Source: Antedon mediterranea (taxonomy: Eukaryota; Echinodermata; Crinoidea; Comatulida; Antedonidae). From it: a stretch of 64,000 nucleotides of DNA. Below the pieces are notes generated by a model. That model made no database searches, had not been told where the DNA came from, and worked only from the letters and a program-made list of their open reading frames with translations. Of the stretch, positions 55,028 to 64,000 are shown in pieces. The DNA lies in NCBI RefSeq assembly GCF_964355755.1, contig NC_092672.1, positions 37,196,501 to 37,260,500 of the forward strand, given 5' to 3'. The translations under genes and the position numbers were made by a program. Within the stretch, counting starts at the first letter, position 1. Each line of letters opens with the position of its first letter.

Positions 55028-56962
55028 CGAGAAACAAAAATCGTACAGAATGTTATTTGGATAAAAATAGATGTAGAATGTTTTTTCAAATAAAACAACA
55101 AATGTTTATTCCACTTATACAAAAATAACACTTGCGAATGACGTAACATCCGGGGCCTTTTTTGCATCATGGTCCGTTAAGCTTTCTTAGAAACTATAAA
55201 ATGACGTTATAATCAGAGATAGCTGGTAAATACATAGAGCGCCGCACAGACGATAATGCATTATGGGGTCAATTATAGTTTAAATTCGTTTTTTAACTTA
55301 TCACCTATAATATTAATTTCATCTGTGATTTCATCCAGTCGTAGTCGATTAAACGTATTGTGTAAATTCAAATGTTGGACATGCATTGCATTATAATTAT
55401 GATTATTAAAGTTATAATCATTAATATAATCAATCAGAATAATGATATGATCATATTAGATAATAATATAGGCCGCATCGGTGAAGAGAAAGTAGGCGTA
55501 TCTATGGTTTGAAATCATGGTCAAACATAGGTAATAAGTCAGACTCCACATTTATTATTTTTTTTAAATATTTCAATTTGACTTTTCCACATACGGTACT
55601 CGCCCTCGCAATCACTGTTGCTCTATTATATAAATATGGAGTACCATTTCATATTTTACGTACGTGTCCTAGAGCAAAATTTAGGGAAAAGAACAAATAT
55701 AAAATTGGCTTAAAATGATAAGTAGTAGAATCCTCATACAATAATTACAAAGTTCAACGGTAAATTGATCTAAGTTATACATCTTGAAAAGTCGTTAGCA
55801 TTTTGCTGACCTACAAAAGTATTATGATGCACAGAGTACTGATAGTAGGCCTACTTCCTTATTTGGCGGTTCATACTTTTGTTGAGCGTGTGGGCAATTG
55901 GTTAGGCTTCGGTTTCAAATAACGTATACGTACGACTACTAACTCAGACTTTTCCCCATTCGTACCATTCAGTCATACTATATCATGTCATTCATGTTAT
56001 TTCATCATATCATATATCATAGTATATGATTTCATATCACATATATCATAATATCATCATCATATCATCATATCATAAATCATCATATTTATCATCCAAT
56101 TATCAAACAATCATATCATCATTAAATCGTTATTATGAATTAACTTTTGCATTGTAAAATGTTACGGTTCTACCTTCTGGCTGTTTAATTGTGGCATTGT
56201 TCGTCTTTTTTGGACAATAAAATATACATGAAGAATAAAAAAAAAATCATCTCATCACATTTCATCATATGTCATTATAATTTCATTTATTTATTCATTC
56301 ATTCAAGTATTCTAAAGTTATTGTCATTACGAGCGCCACCAGTCGGCGTTTTGATTCCAGCATGAAACGTCATGTGTGCCAAAATGTTTATCTTTATACC
56401 GATATTAAGTTGACCCTTCGTCTAAAACTAGTCTAACGCACAACGTTAATTTTTATCAAATCACAAGCGATGTGATTGGCTATAACTTGCGTTACGCGCC
56501 CTTGTTGAGTTCTAGTCGTAAACAATTTAATAACATTGAAACGTATGGGTGAAGTTGCTGTTGCAAAAACGAACTAAAAATTCGGATCGATTATATCTAA
56601 ATGAAACGCTGGCTATAGGCCATGGCAAGTAGTTGACGGGGGAAGGGGGGATGCTGTTAATCTGGAGAGATACATTAAGATATATATACCATACTCAAAA
56701 GTGTACTCTCATTCACTTCAAAGTCAAGTCAAACAGTGTTTGGTACAACTTGTCTTAATCAGGCCACAAAAAGGCAAATCAAATGATTATTTGAAGCTAT
56801 AAACATACAGTATCAATTCATAAATGATGGCCATCCAATGTATGAGTTGCAGGGTTTTTTTTCATTCACACATAATATCCAACAACGGCCAACTCGTCAC
56901 AGGATAGAACATACAAAAACAATAAAAACACTAGACATGAAACTCGTCACTTTGACGAGTTA
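55028..56962. other. Intergenic, nothing coding recognised
   Basis: Contains a TCATATCA/ATCATCAT-rich tract (55970-56110) and a possible decayed relative of the 61.8-kb MITE near 56424-56520. Confidence 0.4.
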
Positions 56963-58511
56963 GTTATCCGCACGACAAACGCCACGTGCACGTAATACGT
57001 TGGAATATTGCACACCGATAAAGATTAAGGCATTATGACCTGAACTGAAGAATATGATTATGTTATTATTGCTGAATTCTGTTATTTTGTGTCATATAGT
57101 ATACACAGTACAATCTGTATACATATCACATACAGTGTAGTATAGAATAGATGAAATTACGGGACTCGCTATTTATTCCAATTTTTAACATGTTGACGGT
57201 TTCAAAATGAAACGCGAATGTAGCAATTTCGGAAGAAAATTATCTCAGCAAAAACATATTAACGTGTAGAAGAAATTTGAATACGTGAAATATTGATGCG
57301 CGCTCTTTTAAATGTAATGAACTACGACACAAAAGATGAAAATATGACATTTTTTATTTAACTGGCCATATGATGACGTCACAACATCCGATTTGCAAAA
57401 ACTTTACATGATTTCGTATCTACAATCCCATAGCTTCCAGAAAACATTTTAATCGTGATTATCACATTTTATTCTTACGAGCTATGACAGATTAAAATTT
57501 ACTGTAAAGATGAAATTAATGACCCACGTAATTAAAATTTTTACGCATGATGACGTCACAAAAATTAAAATATTTTTAACTCATGCGAAAAATAGTTGAT
57601 TGACCTAGACAATATTAAAATCCAATAGAAAATGGAATACGGATAAGCGTGATGCGCTCCATTGAATGTGATGAGCAATAACGAAAGACAAAAAAATCCT
57701 ATATTTTACATTCGTGTGGCCATATGATGACGTCACAACATCTGTGAGGTAAAAAATCTGCATGAATTCATATCTACAACATATCTGCTTACATATATAT
57801 AATTAGGGGTAATCGTTGATCCCGAGAAGCTATTAAAGATTCAAAATAGGCATAATTTTGACAACATTTTGTAACTTTTTCAACTAAAACGCGCGCAAAT
57901 GGTCTAAATCAACGTGTTCGTATGACGTAATTTTAATTTGAAATGATGTCAATATTTTTGAAAATGACTAGGAAAGGCTGGAAAATCACAATTCAAGAGA
58001 AAAAAACATGATTTTCATGCTCTATGCGCACTGTACGCGTAATATATTTCGCGCGCGCGGTAATTTTTGACATGCTTAAAATGACATGAAACGCGTAGAA
58101 AGAAATTGATTAGAAATTATTTTTGCGCATTTTGAAATTTTAAATGCACGTGCGCGCGTAACTTTGTGTAAAACACGCAATTTTTTTCATCAGAAAGTTA
58201 GCGCATGATATAAATTAAACTTTCACAAAGTGTCAATTAAAAATCACTTTTAGTTTATAATCTATGATCAATCATAAAAAATCATAAAATCGCGCGTAAG
58301 TCAGGTTACGCAACTCCGAGGTCTTTCAAAAATAGGAGGTGACCAACTTCAGGTAAATGTCCACATGTTGTCAAAGTTATAAAATGTTATGTTTACACAT
58401 TTTAGAGAAACGCGCTGAACAAAAATAGCGAGAAAGAAAGAAGAATAATACAGAAAAAAAAAATATTGATCCCATACAATAAGAAGGAGTTATCCGCCAA
58501 GTGCGGATAAC
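56963..58511. mobile_element. Candidate DNA transposon, 1,549 bp, TIR GTTATCCGCAC, TA target site
   Basis: Left end TA-GTTATCCGCAC, right end GTGCGGATAAC-TA. The interior has repeated ATGATGACGTCACAA-type segments and a part shared with 10206-10432. No transposase frame. The right end is itself a small hairpin (58489-58511). Confidence 0.4.
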
Positions 58512-61500
58512 TAAAAACACAAAAGATTAAAAACAAGTAAGCAGTCAGGAAGTAATATATAAGTTAATTCTACGTTTAAAAGAGAATCATAAAATATATC
58601 AAAATAATAATCTAATAAAACGACAAATGAATTATGATCTAATATTTTGAAGTCTGTCAAGCATTAAGCAAAGATGATGATGGCGCTGTAATGATTATTC
58701 TGCATTTATCGACAATACAATAAGGAACAGGCTATTCCAAATAAGGATAAGACACATTCAATTCAATACAAGAGAAAAGGAAATGAAAATAGGGTTGAGG
58801 TCAAATCGAGGTCAACAATCAAAAAGCGCATAATTATACCATATTTATAGAAACTTTGTAATTACGTAGTCAAATCAACTTGAACTCCTGGTCAAAGGTT
58901 AAAAAGCATCGTATTATTTGGATAATAATCTGGTTAAAATGAGATAATTAATCGGATAATTTTGTCTCGAATCTGTTAAACCTGGTTGTCATATAATTTT
59001 TATCAGAATTTTGGCTGCGGAAGAAACACCAGTCAGTTGTCGCTTGTAGTACAATCACTCCTGGCGTTAGAGGGCGACACAGCATATCAATGGAAAGAAA
59101 AATGACTATATTGCACCGTATTACTGGGATATAATTATTATAAACAACTTAAATGACTGCTATCACAAGATAGGCTACTGTTGATATCTTTATTCATAAT
59201 TGTTTCCATATTATATTTAACTGAGGTAAGTTTGCACATTTTGTTTGGCTTATATTTTCTTTAATACTTTTTATTTTACTTGAGTTTCATGTTTCATCGT
59301 GAGGTGTTATTTTTTATATTTCGGCTTTTTAAATTGTTTATTGTTTTTAAAACAATGACAGAAGATTATTTTTCTTGGACGTCGCTGATTAATTATACTA
59401 CTTATTAATATAACTTATTCTAGGCCTTCTCAATATCTGTGTATAGCTAAAGTGAATACATTTAGTTGATTATCTTTGAAGTATTCTTCTGTCTGTTTTT
59501 TTCTCTTTTCCCAGTTTTAAATTGTCATTTTGAAAAAAGTAAAGATATATACTAAATATGCTAAATAATATTATTATAATAAAAAATTAATCTTTTTTAA
59601 ACTTAAATTAAGAAAAATAGAATTATCTACTATTATTGTTTTATTTATTTTTTATATTGTGCATTTCATTGTAAACGTTTATTGATGCTAGCATTTAGGC
59701 TATGTTGCAAGGTAATTTCGGTCAAGTCAATATTTACACAACCCTATTATTATTAAAAATAAGTATATCAAAAACATCGACCATAATGATAATAGAAATG
59801 ATGTTGTCCAGTTAAAAAAGGATACGAACAGTTAATGGATTAACAGGCAATTGTAGGTCCGACCTACGAGTTGCAGTTACCTTCTCCTTGAACACAAAAT
59901 GATGGGTAGGTCTAGCCTCGCCTATATACTGTATAGCCTAGTGGTTGTAAATCTATATTCATTATTAATTGCATAAACACGTAATAATCTAAAACAACAC
60001 ATCAATCAATCAGTACTATGACTACTTTATTATTATAATAGTTAGATGTGTATACAAACTACTTAAAATCCACAAATTAAAATCACAATTGTTTCAGTTC
60101 ATTTTGTTGTTACTGATGTCAGTGGTCCATATACACCTACGGGTCATAGAGCATGGCGTCACATGCCCGCACAAATCATTAGCTTACCACTACTATTCGA
60201 TCTCAATCAGCTAAAAGATCGATATGAACGTGGGCTCAGAGAAATCATTGGACCTTTCTTACTACTACTGGCTATAAACATACCATACATAATCATTGTA
60301 GGTTGCTTATTCAATGATTAAGATATCTCTCACTGGATTTGTTTTTAAGGTAAGAAAAGCTAAGACAGAAATTCTTGTTTTAGTATCGTACGTATTATAG
60401 GAAATTTTATATTATATAGAAACACGTTTTCAAATTGTGGGCTGTTAATTTAATATATAGTAGTAGTACCCCGATACACAGGCGGTATTAAGTCTAACGA
60501 CAATAAACAGCACGCAGTATTGTGTCTTCTGAAACCAACCTTCATCCCATATGTTTTGTTTTATTTTTATAGTGAAACACTTTTTTTAGAGGGTTAAGTT
60601 TTTTTTAGGAGTTATGTTGGTGTGATATGGTTAAGGCGTCTGCAGATACGATACTGCAAACTGTTTATTGTCGCTAGACATGATACCGTCAAGAATAATA
60701 ATAAATGTTTCTAACACCAATTTGAATTAATATTTATTAGTAATCAGATATAATCCCACATTTGGATTTTATACAATCACTAATTACGTAATAGTGTGCT
60801 ACAATCATTTAAACGACATTATGTATTTCTCATTATTATTATTATTATTATGGGCTTATTTAGGTAGACTATCTAGAGAAATAACTAACTTATTTCTCCA
60901 TAGGTAGACTATCTAGAGAAATAGTCATTCTGTAATTGGTTATGTTTAATGTAATTGAAATAAAAAAAAGGTAACTAATTATTTTTTCATGAATAACTTT
61001 ACAAAATGATTTTAAATAATTTTAAATAAGAATTGTAATTGAATAAAACTAAAACTTACATAAACAACTAGTACTAGTATGCTTTATTTTAAGGGGAATG
61101 GGGCCACGACACGCCAAGCCTAATGAGAACTTTGTGTTTGTGAGCAGTATTCCTGCAACTTGTTATCGTTTATGTTACTCTAGGCAACAACATTACAATA
61201 ATCATTCTTTTTGTATGTATGTTTGGAACAAAACTTGAGATAGAAAGGAGAAAGTCTTCACTAATTCGAAACCATGGATTCACATATGCACGGGACGCAT
61301 GCGCAAGGTTCGGACTTATTAGTCTCGCGTGTTGTGGGAATTACGCTCATAAGTAGGATTGGTCAGTGACCTTCGTCTGAAAAACATGATATTAATACAG
61401 CTGCTGAGAATGTAAAATGCGTAGGAGACAAAATGAGACATTAAATAAAATTTGTCAACTGATCTCCACAATCACACTCTCTAAAAAAGAGTTCGAACGG

Positions 61501-61530
61501 TCCCTTTTCCTGGCTTCACCTTATCTAAAG
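58512..61530. other. Intergenic, only one weak exon candidate
   Basis: No gene recognised apart from the weak frame at 60098-60322. GTAGACTATCTAGAGAAATA occurs twice (60864, 60903). Confidence 0.4.
60098..60322 (+). CDS. Candidate exon with one hydrophobic segment
   Basis: After a good acceptor (AATTGTTTCAG) a frame of 74 codons runs to a stop: GPYTPTGHRAWRHMPAQII, then LKDRYERGLREIIGPFLLLL and AINIPYIIIVGCLFND. The amphipathic basic helix followed by a membrane segment looks protein-like (vaguely like TM6 of a G-protein-coupled receptor). No flanking exons are recognised and chance frames of this size are common here. Confidence 0.22.
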
Positions 61531-61635
61531 CTCTGTCTACTAAATGTGATGTGTCCCATAATGGACATGATGATATTACTACCATATTTGGGCAAATCAC
61601 ATTTTTTTGTAAAACTATTTTGATATTGTAGACAG
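61531..61635. mobile_element. MITE with CTCTGTCTAC ends, copy 2
   Basis: Left end CTCTGTCTAC, right end ATTGTAGACAG followed by TTAA, internal CCATATTTGGGCA. Partly deleted at the left. Confidence 0.65.
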
Positions 61636-61799
61636 TTAAGAAATCGATTAAAATACTTTAAGCAGTAACTGTATTAAATATTGTAATAAATATAGATGAT
61701 AATTGTATTTAACTACTGTGGATTAGCTTTGCGTCATGGTGTTGAGTAATTATTGTTCAGATGTTTGCCCTACTCTGACGTAATTGTATTTATACTTAA

Positions 61800-61976
61800 G
61801 CTTGGTTCCCACTAGAACGTAACGCAAGGACGTAAACGCAACGCAAGCGTTTTAACCAATGACAAGCGAACTTATAGACAGTTAGCAATCACAAGCGAAT
61901 AAGTCATCGCTTGTGATTGGTAAATTCACTTGCGTTGCGTTACGTCCTTGCGTTGCGTCGCTAGTAGGAACCACGC
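61800..61976. mobile_element. Foldback MITE with TTAA target duplication, 177 bp
   Basis: TTAA at 61796-61799 and 61977-61980. Inverted ends GCTTGGTTCCCACTAG / CTAGTAGGAACCACGC. The interior is rich in ACGCAAGG and its inverse. TTAA suggests piggyBac-type mobilisation (inference). Confidence 0.7.
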
Positions 61977-61980
61977 TTAA

Positions 61981-62914
61981 GTAACATTGAGAACAATACT
62001 CTTGCTTTGAGGTTAGCATTTAATAATTATGAAAATGAGTATAAGTAGTCGTTCTACGTTGGCAATATTATGGTATGTTTATTTGCGCTGACAAAGAATA
62101 TGATGGTGGATTATACTTAATAATATAGATAATACTAAGACAAATATTAAAGTATAATGAGATATGGGATTATTGTCGGCACATTCGCTTTGTGCAAAAA
62201 CTATTAATTCAAATTAAAAAATAAACTTTAATTCTTATTAGCTTTACTTTGATCGTTCTGTTATTAACAAATGTTTTATCAAATATACAGATACAAAAAA
62301 GTTAGTATTATTTAGCGACGTGAAACGCGCCACGCGATTACGCGATTACGCAGCGATTACGCAGCGATTCCGCGCTTGACCATATTTCTGAGCATGCGTA
62401 GAATGTAGTCATGCAAATGCAACAGAACATTATTTAAGTAAAGTTACCATTTTTTACCGTTTTCTTAAATGAGAGATCCTGTCCGGGGATCCTGTTCAAA
62501 CATCGTTAGCAACATGTTGCCAGGAGACGTCAGTGACGACAGCCAATGTTTCTATACGGTTCGCTGAGTAATAACAATGTTTAACGTAATTATCAAATCA
62601 AATACATTATTGTATATTTATTGACAGTGAAGGATGCGGAATAATAATAATTAATGTGAATAGATTTGAATTACTAACATCATTAAAAAGAAGCGTGATA
62701 AAACAAACACACGATAATTGACAATAACCGCTGGCAAGTCAATAAGTCATCGTATACCACCAATACGCTACTTTGATGAGCCGAGAGGTTCCCTAAATAA
62801 AGTTATTGATTTTGGTACCGATTACAGAAAGAAGAATGAAGATTGTTTAATCGACTGTTTAAGAAAGATATCCTCATCTTTAGATTTATTTAACAAATAT
62901 TAGGAGTAAAATGC
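61981..62914. other. Intergenic, nothing firm
   Basis: Includes a GCGATTACGCA short repeat (62335-62375) and an ATG-less 61-codon frame (62718-62903) of unclear status. Confidence 0.35.
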
Positions 62915-63390
62915 GTTTCATCATTCCTCTTATCAACACTTCATCATCAATCTTATCGACATTTCATCATCACTCTTATCAACACTTGATCATCACTTTT
63001 ATCAACATTTCATCATCACTCGTATCAAAATTTCATCATTACTATACTCTGATCAAAGCTTCATCATCACTCTTATTAACATTTCATCATCACTCTTATC
63101 AACATCTCATCATTACTCATATCAATATTTCCTCATCACTCGTATCAACACTTCATCATCACTCTCATCAACACTTCATCACTCTTATCAACATTTCATC
63201 ATCACTCTTATCAACATTTCATCATCACTCTTATCAACACTAAATCATCATTTTTATCGACATTTCATCATCACTCGTATCAACATTTCATCATTACTCG
63301 TATCAACATTTCATCATCATTCTTATCAACACTTCATCATCACTCTCATAAACACTTCATCACTCTTATCAACATTTTATCATCAACATT
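62915..63390. repeat. 24-bp minisatellite, about 20 units
   Basis: Units like TTTCATCATCACTCTTATCA plus ACAT with 21- and 24-bp variants. The period is mostly a multiple of 3, so an apparent His/Ser-rich open frame appears (62911-63243), which I regard as non-coding. Confidence 0.9.
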
Positions 63391-63910
63391 ATAAGTAATA
63401 CCATTCAATATAACAGAAATACGGTAAGGAAATAGGTCAGCAGAAAAATAAATTGTTTGTAAAACATAAATTTAAGCACTTAATCAGTGATGGCTGCTTT
63501 AATCATACAATGGATGAAAGAGGGGTTTTCTTTTTAGAAAAAAACTACTGGTGCTGCAAAGATCACAGATGTTTAGCTAAAAAACACTGTTGATTTAAAA
63601 ATATATCATCATATTAATGGCCCTACAACCTGATGAAATACAGGTTTAGTTTAATATTCATTAGATAATTTACCATTATGGTAATTACTGGAAATGAATG
63701 ATCCCTTGTTTAATTCCGAGGCCAACGTCACAGAATCGATTGTATATCATAATCCTTTGCATTCCCGTAGTAATTAACGATTATTCTCCATAGAATTCCA
63801 CAAAATCGGCGATTTTCAATCTTTTTTAACGCCATTGTCCGGAAGTTTTAAATGCCACGGAACTGTCATCTTCGGTGTGAACATTATAAAACAAACTTTT
63901 AGTTTCTTAA

Positions 63911-64000
63911 GCTCTGTCTACACTTATCAAACTAGTTTCACAAAAAAAGTGTGTTGTGCCCAAATATGGTATGATATAGTAAGTTTGACAGTGTAGACAG
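63911..64000. mobile_element. MITE with CTCTGTCTACAC ends, copy 3 (at window end)
   Basis: Begins GCTCTGTCTACACTTATCAA after TTAA and closes with AGTTTGACAGTGTAGACAG at the last base of the window. The right-hand flank is not visible. Confidence 0.65.

Noticed and set aside
62718-62903. 61-codon frame ending SSSLDLFNKY
   Set aside because: No ATG, no clear acceptor and no recognised similarity; kept only as a note.
62911-63243. 110-codon His/Ser-rich frame
   Set aside because: A 24-bp minisatellite; the open frame follows from the period being a multiple of three.

Overview
The window is AT-rich, intron-rich metazoan DNA packed with transposon remnants. Extracellular modules (LDL-receptor class A, thrombospondin type 1, kringle, Kunitz) on phase-1 exons, a receptor tyrosine kinase, tRNA-derived SINEs, a Ty3/gypsy element primed by tRNA-Trp, Penelope-like and PIF/Harbinger elements, and many copies of the palindromic octamer TAGGCCTA suggest a marine deuterostome invertebrate, most likely an echinoderm. 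This placement is inference; nothing here fixes a species.

Layout. 1-6.5 kb: intergenic, with a 2,991-bp hAT-type element (489-3479) and a LINE 3' end. 6.7-17.4 kb, minus strand: a dense set of small phase-1 exons coding Kunitz, kringle and four near-identical TSP1 modules plus short acidic or Pro/Thr linkers. There are two alternative terminal Kunitz exons (6723 and 11537), so this is either two tandem paralogous genes or one gene with alternative ends; no signal-peptide exon was found. A broken Ty3/gypsy element (14.7-18.0 kb) lies at its 5' side. 18-22.5 kb: no gene seen.

22.5-40.8 kb: a direct segmental duplication. Copy A is about 22521-29966 and copy B about 33645-40779. The copies carry the same SINEs, Penelope-like remnants with hammerhead-ribozyme-like motifs, a tRNA with anticodon AUC, and the last exon of a receptor tyrosine kinase. 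Later insertions and deletions distinguish the copies: a PIF/Harbinger element only in B; a 61-bp foldback element and a block with three tRNA-Val-like sequences only in A. A five-exon gene for a 262-residue RPA70-like tandem OB-fold protein (30077-32157, plus strand) sits between the copies.

39.5-53.4 kb, minus strand: a complete receptor tyrosine kinase gene of nine coding exons. All splice phases agree and the total is 3,429 nt (1,142 residues plus stop). The product has a signal peptide, about 18 LDLa modules in one 2.1-kb exon, a transmembrane exon, and a kinase domain with HGD in place of HRD. A 2.2-kb minisatellite of 47-bp units lies in its first kinase intron and creates long spurious open frames. 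53.4-64 kb: no confident gene; there are minisatellites (23-bp and 24-bp units), MITEs, and one candidate membrane-segment exon near 60.1 kb.

The best candidates for something undescribed are the LDLa-repeat receptor kinase, the Kunitz/TSP1/kringle exon cluster with recently amplified TSP1 exons, and the hammerhead-like motifs in the Penelope-like repeats.
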